Notes: generated by a model from the sequence alone, not told the origin. A stretch of 64,000 nt of DNA from Prochilodus magdalenae (GCA_024036415.1 JAMWET010000945.1:308501-372500), one strand, 5' to 3'. Positions 21,632 to 34,356 are shown, counted from the first letter of the stretch. A program made the numbers and translations.

Positions 21632-23327
21632 GAGTAGACTGATAAATCAGTGTGATGGTCAGTTATTAATCTCAGTGTTACTGAGCTCTGCTAAAGTCTG
21701 AGTGGACTGATAAATCAGTGTGATGGTCAGTTGTCAATCTCAGCGTTACTGAGCTCTGCTAAAGTCTGAGTAGATGGATTAATCAGTGTGATGATCAGTT
21801 ATTAATCTCAGTGTTATTGAGCTTTGCTAAAGTCTGAGTAGATGGATTAATCAGTGTGATGGTCAGTTATTAATCTCAGTGTTACTGAGCTCTGCTAAAG
21901 TCTGAGTAGACTGATAAATCAGTGTGATGGTCAGTTATTTATCTCAGTGTTACTGAGCTCTGCTTAAGTCTGAGTAGATGGATTAATCAGTGTGATGGTC
22001 AGTTATTAATCTCAGTGTTACTGAGCTCTGCTAAAGTCTGAGTAGATGGATTAATCAGTGTGATGGTCAGTTATTAATCTCAGTGTTACTGAGCTCTGCT
22101 AAAGTCTGAGTAGACTGATAAATCAGTGTGATGGTCAGTTATTTATCTCAGTGTTACTGAGCTCTGCTTAAGTCTGAGTAGACTGATAAACCAGTGTGAT
22201 GATCAGTTATTAATCTAAGCATTACTGAGCTCTGATAAAGTCTGAGTAGATGGATTAATCAGTGTGATGATCAGTTATTAATCTCAGTGTTACTGAGCTC
22301 TGATAAAGTCTGAATAGACTGATTAATCAGTGTGATGGTCAGTTATTAATCTCAGCGTTACTGAGCTCTGCTAAAGTCTGAGTGGACTGATAAATCAGTG
22401 TGATGGTCAGTTATTTATCTCAGTGTTACTGAGCTCTGCTTAAGTCTGAGTAGACTGATAAACCAGTGTGATGATCAGTTATTAATCTAAGCATTACTGA
22501 GCTCTGATAAAGTCTGAGTAGATGGATTAAACCGTGTGATGATCAGTTATTAATCTCAGTGTTACTGAGCTCTGCTAAAGTCTGAGTAGATGGATTAATC
22601 AGTGTGATGATCAGTTATTAATCTCAGTGTTACTGAGCTCTGATAAAGTCTGAATAGACTGATTAATCAGTGTGATGGTCAGTTATTAATCTCAGCATTA
22701 CTGAGCTCTGCTAAAGCCTGAATAGACTGATAAATCAGTGTGATGGTCAGTTATTAATCTCAGTGTTACTGAGCTCTGCTAAAGTCTGAGTAGACTGATA
22801 AACCAGTGTGATGATCAGTTACTAATCTAAGCATTACTGAGCTCTGATAAAGTCTGAGTAGATGGATTAAACCGTGTGATGATCAGTTATTAATCTAAGC
22901 ATTACTGAGCTCTGATAAAGTCTGAATAGACTGATTAATCAGTGTGATGGTCAGTTATTAATCTCAGCGTTACTGAGCCCTGCTAAAGTCTGAGTAGATG
23001 GATTAAACCGTGTGATGGTCAGTTATTAATCTCAGTGTTACTGAGCTCTGCTAAAGTCTGAGTGGACTGATAAATCAGTGTGATGGTCAGTTATTAATCT
23101 CAGCATTACTGAGCTCTGCTAAAGTCTGAGTAGATGGATTAAACCGTGTGATGGTCAGTTATTAATCTAAGCGTTACTGAGCTCTGCTAAAGCCTGAGTA
23201 GACTGATAAGTGTGATGGTCAGTTATTAATCTCAGTGTTACTGAGCTCTGCTAAAGTCTGAGTGGACTGATAAATCAGTGTGATGGTCAGTTATTAATCT
23301 CAGTGTTACTGAGCCCTGATAAGGTCA
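21632..23327. repeat. 68-bp minisatellite, about 25 tandem copies
   Basis: The period is exactly 68 bp in most copies (cagtgtgatg recurs at 21648, 21716 and so on). Units differ at diagnostic positions: gactgataaatcag, gatggattaatcag, gactgataaaccag, gatggattaaaccg and gactgattaatcag starts; gtgtt versus gcatt; gctaaag versus gataaag. The order of variants shows duplicated blocks of three to five units. Each unit holds the short inverted repeat ctcag-tgtta-ctgag. Copy 24 has a short deletion. There is no open frame through the array. Confidence 0.97.
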
Positions 23328-25029
23328 AAAAGTAAAAAAAGTAAACAAGAGAAAAAGCAGGATTATAAACAAGATTTTAATAATAAAAAGTCCTTAGTAT
23401 GTAGTAGATAACAGTAGAGACAGTACAAGCTAATAAGGAAAACAAAGGGGTATATGATGGGTTTGCAAACTGAGGTTCCTCGAGGTTACTTAAATAATCC
23501 TAATGGAATTAATGTACTTCGGGGTCCAGGGTCGTTTCTGGGTGGAGACTGGAAGCTAGGTGTGTTAATTTCCTCTGGGTTTTCCGGTTTTGTTTCACAG
23601 TCTAAAGATCTGCAGTCAGGTGAATTGGAGATGCTAAACTGGAGACTCCCTCTAAGTGTTAGTGAATGTTTATGTCTCTGTTTCCTGCAATGGAGTGATG
23701 GCCTGTCCAGGGTGTTTCCTACCTTCCACTTATTAAGCTCTATGACCCAGTAGGATAAAATGGAACATAACCAGTAGGGGCCTGAGAAAAAACAGGTTAC
23801 ATAAACATAGAGAGAAGCGATATGGTTCAACAGAGTTATCATAGTTCTATATTTAAAATGTCCGCTTTAACAAAAGAATCTTTGAAAAAGTCCCTCTATT
23901 ACGAGTGTGACAGTAAGATATTGATTGATGTATTTATAAATATCTACCCCCATAGCAGTCGTGCAGGAGGACAGAGGCTTGCTCCATCACAGTCTGTTGT
24001 CAGAGGAGACCCAATTACAGGTGTTTCATATTTCATCTTCTGCTACTAGCAGGCAAACATATGCTTCTGCCGCGATCCAGGCGATGCCTGTTTTTGATGC
24101 GCTGTCGAGAGGGGTAAACAAAAGCAAATATCAGTAGGCCACTATGCCTTTGCCGCATTTGATCACGTAGTGATTCCCATCTCCCCAGAATTTCAAACAC
24201 CCCCACAACCTCAACCCACCCTCCCAAATACACACACCCACACCCACCCAACCAGGTACACTTCAGCATGGAAATTCATTCATTGTGTCTGTGTCACGCT
24301 GGCATCTTACAAAGCCATTCTGCTTTCAATTAATTAGAAAAAGAGAGAGAGATGGCTGGAGAAAGCAGAGGCTCCTGCATGTTGGATTAATTGCGCTCAG
24401 CCACTGACACGACGAGTTTCTGAAAATAACTCGGAATGTCACATTCTGATGAGCAAAATAATTGGTTGTGAGGACTTGAGGTAAACAAACAGGCGAACGA
24501 GTATCACATTTCCATGGTAACTGCATAACAAAATAGGGAAAGGTCCCCAAAATGAGGCAGGTTGCATGCTGCCCGTGTCTGTTGCATTGGCTATCATCAA
24601 CTTAATTGTATCTGTAGGCTAATGTCCTTAACCCAATGTCTCCATTACAGCTACCTGTAGTTCATGTCAACCAAAGAGACTGGGCACACATGGCCAAGCC
24701 GTGTAATGACCTTTGTTTTCTCAGTGAGCCAGAGGGTACTCCTTAAAACCTCTGCCTAGTTATGTATTTATTCACACATTTAATAACTTATTTGTGCTGA
24801 AATGTGCCTTCTTGTTGAACTAGATTCCCACTGCACTTAACCACAAACACAGGGTTCCACTTGTTGATCCCGAGCTTGGACGTAGAGGCTGTATACGGTG
24901 AAAGCTCCTAGATTGTTTTTGGCTAAAATGCATGGTAGTTTAAGAAGATGTCTCAAAAGTCCCTTTCACATCTTATTTGTAACAAAGGTTCTTAATAAGA
25001 AAGCCAAATATGGCTTATCTATAGAAATG
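23328..25029. other. Unique DNA, no gene seen; possible regulatory block at 24.05-24.56 kb
   Basis: About 23600-23740 contains the fish-repeat-like phrase ggcctgtccagggtgtttcc. From 24050 to 24560 the sequence is complex and includes two forkhead-type gtaaaca sites (near 24113 and 24481). No domain was seen in the frames. Confidence 0.35.
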
Positions 25030-25232
25030 GTCACCAACTCTGGTCCTGGAGATCTACCTTCCTCCAAAACCTAGTTTTTACACCAACCTATCACACTTGC
25101 TTTAATTCTTGCAGAGGTTTTTAAATGGCTGGATTAGATGTATTAGCGTTAGGTTAGGGAGGATGCAGCATGTTAGAGGCTTGTTGGAGCTAAACAGTAA
25201 GAAAGCAGACTTCCAGGAGGAGGGTTGATTAA
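25030..25232. mobile_element. hAT-type MITE relic
   Basis: Begins ggtcaccaactctggtcctgg and ends with ttccaggaggagggttg, an approximate inverse. The core word ctggagatctaccttcct marks a widespread fish non-autonomous repeat. No target duplication was confirmed. Confidence 0.5.
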
Positions 25233-25789
25233 CATTGAACCTATTTCAGAACCTTTAGCTGTAGCTCATGTCAAACAGAGAGTTACAATACCTACTACAA
25301 TTCCAGCAGAGTATCGTGTTGAGGTTTTACATGTTCAACAATTACATGATTTGTACTCAAAAGCAAGAATGGACCTCTCTCTCTCTAACTCTCTCCCTCT
25401 CTCACATCATTTATTTACAATAGCTTTCCTATAGCTTATCACATTCATTATTGCAGTATGGAAATATTTAATGTGTTGCACTGTGAATATACCCACGTGT
25501 AACCTAATAGCATTGCATAACCTAAACAGAATAATACCAGCTAAAAGGAGCCATGTTAACCAGCATATTGCCCATATGTTGGTGCTCTCACTTACTATGC
25601 ACTGCTATGTGATTTCAGGTGCTGGAATTCATTATCGATGTCCCAAATGCACACTGCAGCATGCCCTCCCACACTGTAATGACTGATAATAACACTGAGC
25701 AAAACAATTCTCCTGTCCCTTCCATTAGTGGACGCATTTCGTTAAAAGTCCTGCTGTGTATTTATATAGAGGGAAACAGATGAAGGTAG
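25233..25789. other. No gene seen
   Basis: Contains a short ct-rich patch near 25375-25400. Nothing else was recognised. Confidence 0.3.
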
Positions 25790-26637
25790 TGGTGACATAC
25801 CAAAAGTCATGGGACAGCACTATGTAAATTAATAATGAAGTGGCGGGCAGCTTGGGGACGCCCGTACCTGTATGAGTTGAGAGATGTTGCCTTGTGAGTG
25901 AGGTCAAACACTGGCCAACTTATGGCAGGACAATGTGAACGAGGCATGATGGTGGGTGTCAGATAGATACAGTAGGAGATTCTATTTCCGAGGTTGTTTG
26001 GGCATTCCTCGATCCACAGTGTCATGTGCATCCCGGGGATACGTCATAGGAAGCGATATCGCATCATGCCCATGTCCTTAAAGACTGTGACCGTGGTCTG
26101 TACCATCAGATGAGTTCAACATTGAATGCAGTAGGCGCCACATGCATATCCTCCAGGTCAGTACAGCATTCTTTAGCTTCCATGGGTTATGGGAGCAGAA
26201 CACCCACCAGAGTGGCCCTGCTAACACTACGACACCAAACCCTGCACCTCATCTGGGCTCATTAGGTAGCTAGCTGGACCCTAGAGGACTGGCCACATGT
26301 GGCATGGTTTGATCAGTCATGGTACCAATTGTTTTAGGCTGATGGTAGGGTTTGTGTGTGGTGCGGACTCCATGAAGCTATGGACCAGAGTTGTTAACAA
26401 GGCACTGTGCAGGTTGGTGGTGGTTTTATACTATTTGAAGCCAGTCATGGAGTTCATATACCCCCACAATGATGGGAGTTTCCAGCAAGATAATGCACCA
26501 TGCCACTGGTGCAGTGTTTAACCTTACTCATAACCTCAAAACAGGTCTAGGTGTTCCCAAGCCATACTCTGAGGTAACACCATTTCATAATGGGTTCACA
26601 CAAAGTCATAGCAAAGTCCCATGGTATGTCAGTGTAT
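25790..26637 (+). mobile_element. Decayed Tc1-like element (family C), both ends traceable
   Basis: The left end has gtgacataccaaaagtcatg near 25790-25811 and the right end has the shortened inverse gtcccatggtatgtca near 26617-26632. Between them the plus strand follows a Tc1 transposase: GMMVGVR-type N-terminal region near 25945, CTRGYVIGSDI region near 26030, the TLEDWPHV block near 26280 with a damaged first Asp (WFDQSW), the RVCVWCGLHEAM region near 26350, and QQDNAPCH with the second Asp near 26485. The Glu region is deleted. Stops and frameshifts are common. Confidence 0.7.
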
Positions 26638-26845
26638 TGTGACAAGCTACCTGGACAAAGTTAGTCACCTTAAATGTTTAAGTGGTAGTAAATTCAGTCT
26701 CCTGCAGAATACTGCGCAATTCTTTGATGCAAGAGTCGCTGAATATTGATGTCGCCTACATCCAGAAACCTGTCCAGTCCATGCCAAATGGAGTTGCAGC
26801 TGTACATTTTTGTGGAGTTATTGCTTTTTAGTAAGTAAGACCTAC
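26638..26845 (+). repeat. Tc1 3'-end relic shared with 62.5-63.0 kb
   Basis: The words ttagtcacctt, gtttaa, gtggtagtaa and ctcctgca, and the gaatattgatgt..cctacatccagaa stretch, recur in the same order at 62535-62580 and 62920-62945. This copy joins them directly, whereas the later copy has about 340 bp of transposase-like sequence between them. It is therefore an internal deletion derivative. Confidence 0.55.
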
Positions 26846-28870
26846 ACAGTACATTTTTTTTTATTTTTTTATTTTTGCATAACCAGTAGCATATTGCTAA
26901 AATGTCATGATTAATGGGGCCAATAGAAATAGTCCAATATTACATCTGCTTACAATAACTACTAAAGTTACAAACACTTTTTTTTCCACATTAAGTTACT
27001 TTTTGTAGATATATACTGTATTTGTATGTTCTTTTTTTGTGCACTTAGATTTGGCATTAACTCCAGTACGCAAAACTTCTTTCTAGCCTGTTTATTTCCA
27101 TAAAACTGCTTATTTTTTGAAGTGAAGAGTTCAAAACTAAACTAAACTAATCAAAACTACTCAGATCTGAAAGCCATACTATCGTAGAAGAAGTCAGAAA
27201 ACATGGATTTATGGATAAACCTTTATTAATGCAAATTAAAATATCATCTAACAGAGTGGTACTGTGATATATTTGGAAAACATCATGGTATGTGCGGAAT
27301 TTTATCTGTGCTGCCCAGCACCAGATGAAGGCAGATAGTTCATTGTCAGCTCATGCTGGAATCTCAAACAGATATATCTTGAAAGTGGGGATGTTCTCAG
27401 AGGCAGCGTCCTCTCTTCTGCCTGTCCTCGTTGTGTCCTTGCGCTTTGGCTTTGCTCTTGGCTCTATTATCTCCAGTACCATATGGTGCTCGTTGGAGTT
27501 CAGAGAGGGGAGTGTGAGCCACCTCTTGTAAACGCAGCCTCGCTAATGACGGATGCCCGGTCGCAGTTTTCAGCAGATGCTAAAGCGCCGGCTCTCGGCC
27601 GTTTAAGTGTTTTGTCAGATCAGAGGAGCATGAAATTGGCTCAACTGAGACAAAGTGGTAGTTAATTGGGTGTGGCTAAAATAATACCGGTCTGCTAGCT
27701 TTTAATATCCTTTACTTAAAGGTCTTTTAGCTTTTGTGAATAAGCCGAAGGGAGTGGGATCACATCGCTGAGTGATCTAATACCTTGAGAACCAGATATC
27801 CGTCATAAGTCAGAGGCAGCACTCTTCCTTTTTATGATCCGCGGGGTGCAGTGAGAGTTTGCTTTAGTTTTATTGTCTCTACTGCAGGCCCCATGACGCC
27901 TTCTTCAGAGTTTGTTACAGCGCTCCCCTTTTACTTTCCTATGACATCAAAAGTGTCCTTCTGTGAGATTTCAAGTGCTCATCTGTCTCTCTATCTCGCT
28001 CTTTCTCTCTCTCTCTCTTTCTCTCTGCTCCTCCCCTGTTGAAGAGGCCATTGGTTGCTATAGCAACAGACCAAAGAAGCAGGTAAGGAGATTTTAATGT
28101 TTTATTTTCTGAGAGATTCAACTCAAATCTGATAAAATCACCAGTGTCCAGAAGTCCAGAGTCTGCATTGTGTATTTCCCAGCATTCCACTTTACAATTC
28201 AGTCATTCCAGGGCAAAGCGACCGCCAAGTCAAGGGTATTTTACTCATCTGTGCTTATGAGCAAGAACATCAGGCACGATTATGACTGAAGTATGTGGGT
28301 AAAATCTCTAGTTTCCAATTAGCTATAGAAGAATAAAGGAACATTCCAGCATTATGCAACCTAATCTCTACTGGTAGCATCTATATCATATGATCAGCTA
28401 CTGCAGTAATGTTGATTGTAATAGAACAGGAAACTTCACTTATGTTAGAAGGGAATGGCCAGGTGCTGAATGTCCTTCGCAAAAGGGCTAGTTATGGGGG
28501 AGCCTTGTTCTGTCTCAGTTGGAAGTCAGACCACACGAGGTTTCTCACTGCTCAAGAGGAATAAAGGTCCTCTGATGCCAATGGAAGTGTTAGAAAATGC
28601 AAATAATCTTGAGGTCTTGTAAAACAGGATGAATCTAAAAACATCAAATTTTTCAAATGTCTCTTTATGTTCTCTCATAGGCACTTTTTAGGTCATCACC
28701 AGTTGTTTGGTGGCCACTATAACTAAGGCAGCATTTACATGGCTGCATAGCCCCATCAGTCATGTAGCAGAACAGTTTTAAACCACAGAATAAAATAACT
28801 AATATCGTAGTATGTAAAACATGTTTGAACACATCCAGTCAAATGGCATGTTTTGTTGATATTCTAAATA
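26846..28870. other. Unique DNA with possible regulatory block
   Basis: T-rich to 27130, then a CpG-containing, complex stretch at about 27390-28080 without recognised repeats, ending at the X-box palindrome at 28054. No named gene was found. AT-rich sequence follows to the Tc1 element. Confidence 0.35.
28050..28067. promoter_or_regulatory. X-box-like palindrome with adjoining inverted CCAAT box
   Basis: gttgctatagcaac (28054-28067) is a perfect 14-bp palindrome that fits the RFX X-box pattern GTNRCY-N-RGYAAC. The base before it completes attgg (28050-28054), the inverse of CCAAT, as in promoters that pair RFX and NF-Y. Binding is an inference from motif match only. A strong donor-like cag/gtaagg follows at 28081. 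Confidence 0.45.
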
Positions 28871-30457
28871 CAAACCGGATTCCAAAAAAGTTGGGACACT
28901 AAACAAATTATGAATAAAAACTGAATGCAATGATGTGGAGGCGCCAACATCTAATATGTTATTCAGAATAGAACACGAATCACAGATCAAAAGTTTAAAC
29001 TGAGAGAATGTATCATTTTATGGGAAAAATATGCTGTTTCAAAATTTCATGGCGTCAACAAATCCCAAAAATGTTGGGACAAGTAGCAATTAGTGGATGG
29101 AAAAAGGAAATTGAGCAAACAACGAACAGCTGGAAGATCAGTTAACACTAATTAGGTCAATTGACAACATGATTGGGTATAAAAAGAGCTTCTCAGAGTG
29201 TCAGTGTCTCTCTGAAGCCAAGATGGTAAAAGGATCACCAATTCCACTATTGTTGCGCAGAAAGGCAATACCAGAATGGTGTTACCCAGCGTAAAATAGC
29301 AAAGACTTTTAAGTTATCATCATCAACCGTGCATAACATCATCAAAAGATTCAGAGAATCTGGAACAATCGCTGTGCGTAAGGGTAAAGGCCGTAAAACT
29401 CTACTGGAAGTTCGTGATCTCCGGGCCCTTAAACGTCACTGCACCTCAAACAGGAATTCCACTGTCAAGGAAATAACAGAATGGGCTCAGGAATACTTCC
29501 AGAAAGCGTTGTCAGTGAACACAATCCACCGTGCCTTCCGCCGTTGCCAGCTGAAACTCTACAGTGCAAAAAGGAAGCCATTTCTAAGCAAGCTCCACAA
29601 GCTCAGACGTTTGCACTGGGCCAGGGGTCTTTTAAAATGGAGTGTGGCAAAATGGAAGACTGTTCTGTGGTCAGATGAGTCACGATTTGAAGTTCTTTAT
29701 GGAACACTGGGACGCCATGTCATCCGGACCAGAGAAGACAAGGATAACCCAAGTTGTTATCAACGCTCCGTTCAGAAGCCTGCATCACTGATGGTATGGG
29801 GTTGCATGAGTGCTTGTGGCATGGGCAGCTTGCATGTCTGGAAAGGCACCATTAATGCAGAGAACTATGTTCAGGTTCTAGCACAACATATGCTCCCATC
29901 TAGACGTCATCTCTTTCAGGGAAGACCCTGCATTTTTCAACAAGATAATGCCAGACCACATTTTGCAGCAATCACAACATCATGGCTACATAGGAGAAGG
30001 ATCCGGGTACTGAAATGGCCAGCCTGCAGTCCAGATCTTTCACCTATAGAGAACATTTGGCGCATCATAAAGAGAAAGGTGCAACAAAGAAGGCCCAAGG
30101 CGATTGAACAGTTAGAGGCCTGTATTAGACATGAATGGGAGAGCATTCCTATTTCTAAACTTGAGAAACTGGTCTCCTCTGTCCCCAGACGTCTGTTGAG
30201 TGTTGTAAGAAGAAGGGGGGATGCCACACGATGGTAAAAATGGCCTTGTCCCAACTTTTTTGGGATTTGTTGACGCAATGAAATTTTGAAACAACATATT
30301 TTTCCCTTAAAATGATTCATTCTCTCAGTTTAAACTTTTGATCTGTGATTTGTGTTTTTTTCTGAATAAAATATTAGATGTTGGCACCTCCACATCATTG
30401 CATTCAGTTTTTATTCTCAATTTGTTTAGTGTCCCAACTTTTTTGGAATCCGGTTTG
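28871..30457 (+). mobile_element. Well-preserved Tc1 element, 1,587 bp, IR/DR type
   Basis: Terminal inverted repeats of 212 bp (28871-29082 and 30246-30457) differ at about 12 positions by eye (about 94% identity). Each carries an outer and an inner direct repeat with the core aagttgggaca, the IR/DR layout known from fish Tc1 elements. TA dinucleotides lie just outside both ends (28869-28870 and 30458-30459), matching the Tc1 target duplication. The interior encodes one transposase frame on the plus strand. This is the youngest-looking full-length DNA transposon in the window. Confidence 0.97.
29223..30237 (+). pseudogene. Tc1 transposase, nearly intact, frameshifted near the N terminus
   Basis: A DDE transposase that would bind the terminal repeats and cut and paste the element at TA sites in the nucleus. 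From 29329 the frame is open for 302 codons. N-terminal helix-turn-helix sequence lies upstream and at the start (QRKIAKTFKLSSSTVHNIIK, in frame from about 29287), then a basic GRK linker. The catalytic residues, counted from 29329, are D116 (LWSDESRF), D206 (QQDNARPH) and E241 (SPIENIW); the last two are 34 residues apart, the DD34E signature. The expected ATG at 29223 is in another frame and ends at 29294. The downstream frame opens only after a stop at 29227. A small deletion near 29265 best explains this. The copy is probably inactive. Confidence 0.93.
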
Positions 30458-32460
30458 TAAAATAGTACATAATGTCTATTTACTTCCTGAGTTTAACCTA
30501 AAGGGAAATTTAACAGAAGGTGATATATTACTTCAACACAGTTCCCTGAAGCCTGAAAGAAAATGTCTCTAACACACTTTGGCCAAGATACTGTAAGGAT
30601 CAAGCACCACAGCTCCCTTATCAACTTGACTAAAAAGCACATGTTTACATTGATGATGCCAGTGGGCCCTGCTCACCATGCTCCCATTTTCCACAATGCC
30701 AGCTGCCAATAGCAGTGCATGTTCTCTCATTTTACCCTTGTGTTTTTCACATGTTGATCTGATGAAGATAACCCTAAAGACACTTATCTAACACACCATA
30801 GTGTTAAAGCTATTGTGGCTCATGCAGCAAATAATTACAAGAATTTTTAAGGAAATTACATTTCCATTGATATCTTACCTCAACTGTTACCGTAAGTAAA
30901 TGCTTAAAGGCCAAAGAAACATAAAACACAAAGCATAATGACTTTTTACCTAGCTTTAAATTTCTCTTCTCTGTAAGGTCGAAATAAAAAGTTTTGACTT
31001 TTGAGCTTTGAAGTTTCCAATAGAGAGTCATCTTTGAATCTAAACCTTATGTTTTCTCATGTAGGACTTTACAAAAAGAGGACTGGGTTGTCTGATTTCA
31101 CTGTGTGCAGGTTGGTATCCATTCTGGACCCCCAAATGTACAGTATGCGCACAAAAACTTTTATAATACCTCCAAATGTGCTGTTGTATTTTTGTTCTCT
31201 CAAATTCAACAAAACAAATTATTTGGGCAGGGGATTTCCAAAGTTTTGCACAAAACCCTGTTTAAGCTTCAGACTGTGAAAACTTGGCTGAGCGGTGTTA
31301 ATTCCTAGCATAGACTGCTACTTACATAACTGTAGCAAACTAGGTAAGCTGTAAAGCAGGCTGCGAAAAAGGAAACAAGTTGAATACTGCAGAAAATAGA
31401 AGAGAGAATTGTAGTCCTCCACCTTTAGACATCTCCATGTGATGCTGTAAAAGGTAGGAATGTTAGTTGTTAAGGTAACCAGGCCTCTGCTAAACAGAAC
31501 TCTCCTAATTCTTCCCATTATCAATAGGCTTTCTGTGCTGAAATAATTCCTTTTGGTAATCTATCCTATTCTGTAGAGGCAGCATTTAGAGATTAGGATG
31601 AATGATGCTGGAGTAATAATTCCTTTAATAGGCTCATGGTATTCAATGCATACATTAACGAATACTAGATACAACGCATCAAGCGTGAAACGTGATGCAT
31701 TTAATTGACTACACATATATTGCAATATTTACAGTAAACACAAATGCCTCTGTTCACACTTCTCTGAGTGCCTACAGCTCACATCACAGACTTGGCAATG
31801 TGGCACTACTTTAAATGGAACTACTGGATGAAATCCAAGGTCAGTCCTTATTGCACAAAACATAATATTTCATATCCCTTAAAAGAGCAGGGTCCAAGGG
31901 GTTGCTGTAGGTTAGATAGGGAGCCTTCGACAGCATGCCCTTGATTGCCTGCGAACACAGGATGTTAGTGGCAGACGGGTCAGGAGAGTTAACACATAAA
32001 AGCATGTTCAGGGATCTTGATGAAGCAAGCAGACAAGTGTAGTTTCCGTCTGATGTATAAAGTGACGTCAGACATGCATTAAGACTGTGTGTATCTATGC
32101 TTTATAAATGCATTTCTAAGGCATTTTATGGCATAATTAATTACTTACCATACTGGGCAAGAGCTCATATAATTGCTTTTCGGTAGATATGATTACACAG
32201 GGTTATATAAAGCAAGAGCATAGGGCATAATAAAGTCATAACACATTATAAAGTCTGTTCAAAATTATTCAAAATTATCAGTGGCAGTCAAGGGAAGTCT
32301 GGAAAATGCAATGGGTTTTTCTGAGCTCTTCAGGCTCAAAAGTGTCAACCATGTATCTGGACAGGCACTTATCATCAAAATGATGCCCAGCCAATAGTAG
32401 TCAACGATAATCAATGAATATTGGTTAACTTTAAGTAAATTACTAATTTCAATTAATTGG
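30458..32460. other. Unique DNA, no gene seen
   Basis: AT-rich sequence. About 32090-32260 contains ttataaatgcatttctaagg and related words that resemble the AT-rich stretch at 34430-34620 on the other side of the Tc1 element, suggesting one older repeat split by the insertion. Confidence 0.35.
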
Positions 32461-34172
32461 GGTGGGGTGCAAAGTTTGGGCAGCGTTGTTAATTTTCCTG
32501 ATTTACCTTTATAAAGCATTGATTGTTTGGATAAAAAAATAAGTTAGATATATAATATAGGGGACAAACACAGTGATATTTGAGAAGTGAAATGAAGTTT
32601 ATATGATTTACAGAAAGTGTGCAATAATTGTCTAAACAAAAGTAGGCAGGTGCATAAATTTGGGCACCAAAAAAAAACCTTTAGTAGATCCTCCTTTCGC
32701 AGAAATAACAGACTCTAAACGCTTCCCCTTCTAATGAGAGTCTGGATTGTGGCTGAAGGTATTTTAGACCATTCTTCTTTACAAAACATCTCCCGTTTTT
32801 CATTCAGGTGATTTGATGGTTTTTCCGAGCATGGACAAGCTCTCTTGGAAGTTGACCCCACAGTTTTTTTCAATAATATTCAGGTCTGGGAGGACCTGCA
32901 GATGGCCATTCCAGGACGTTGTACTTGTTCCTCTGCATGAATGCAGGTTAAGTAGATATATTGAGGCAGGGTTTAGGGGCGTTTGTACTTGTTGGAAGAT
33001 CTCAGCCCTCCGTCGCAGAACATTCAGCTTTCGTCACTGATTATTCCCTGGAACCTTGGGCTCCACAATCTGCTGATATTGATTTGACAATACCCATTGC
33101 GATCCCTCAACTTTAACAGAGAGTCTCCTAGTCCCTAGTACTGTCCACCGAAACAGCCCGCCACAGCATGATGGAACCACCACCAAATTTTACTGTAGGT
33201 ATCATTGTGTTGTTTTAATCTTGGAGTGCTTGTGTTTTTTCCTGCATTCATAAACGGCCCTAGGTTTGGCCGCAAATAACACAGCAGCCTTATTCCAAAA
33301 GTTAAGCTGGATTCGTCCAAATGTGCTTTAGCATATCTTAAGCAAGCTCCTGTTTGATGTGGCGCAGAGAAAAAGGCTTCCTCGGCATTCCCTCTCCCAT
33401 ACAGACATCTCACTTGGTGTCAAGTGGCGTTCGAATATTGAACGCTGCACAGTGACTACCATCTGCAGCAAAGATCCTGTTGGTAGGTCCTTTGGTGCTG
33501 GGTCTCTGTGGGTTGACGCGACTCGTTGTCTCAAAATCCTTTCGTTCTGTTTATTCCAGATTTTTTTCGGTTCTGCCACACTTCGCCAGCTTGAGCTTTG
33601 AAACTGTGCCTTGGGTTCATTTCTCATTCAATTTTGTTTTCACAGTGGAGACTGAAAGCTTAGAAATCTCTGAGGACAGCTCCTTCTGTATCGTTCCCTA
33701 AACTATGACGTGTGAACAATCTTTGTTTTCAGGTCATTGAAAGTTGTTTGAGACTCCCATGATGCGACTCTTCAGATAGATGGTAAGATGCAAAGAGGTG
33801 AAGAAAGTTTACAAGATTGCTCCACGACTTAAAATACCCTTTCTCATAATGGGAGTCACCTGTGATGGATGTCAAGGGGCACTGAACTTTTACCCAACAA
33901 CAAAGTTGGTCCAATAATTAGTTCTAAAGGGTTTTGAAATCAATAAAATGTTTACAGTAAACAGTGCCCAAATGTATGCACCTGCCTACTTTTGTTCAAC
34001 CAATTATTGCACACTTTCTGTAAATCATATAAACTTCATTTCACTTCCCAAATATCTCTGTGTTTGTCCCCTATATGATATATTTAACGCAATTTTTTTA
34101 TCCAAACAATCAATACTTTATAAAGGTAAATCACGAAAATTAACAACGCTGCTCAAACTTTCGCACCCCACC
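32461..34172 (-). mobile_element. Decayed Tc1-like element with 208-bp terminal inverted repeats
   Basis: Left 32461-32668 and right 33964-34172 are inverted copies beginning ggtggggtgc and ending inside at the gcataaatttgggcacc word. A TA follows the right end at 34174; the left TA is not clear. The minus strand holds a transposase relic. In order from 33750 down to 32750 it shows the N-terminal region, a KAHLDESSLTF stretch (33330-33295), a frame-shifted KFGGGS-type block near 33175-33190 and the C-terminal NGQ/EEWSK-like region near 32770. Multiple stops and indels are present. The family is one I recognise as common in fish. Confidence 0.85.
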
Positions 34173-34356
34173 GTATTATTATTATTTTTATTGATTAATA
34201 TTACACAGTTTTCAAATGAATGTCATTTTTTGGCTGGTAATTTGGTGATAACTGTTTGTGGCGGGATGCAGAAATTATATCTGAATCTTGTTTAAGCATA
34301 TAACTTCAATGCTTACTTCATGTTGCAACATTACAAGCATGCTATTTATCTTAATA

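Noticed and set aside
21632..23327. Regular repeat spacing reminiscent of CRISPR
   Set aside because: Units are contiguous 68-bp tandem copies without unique spacers, and the genome is eukaryotic.
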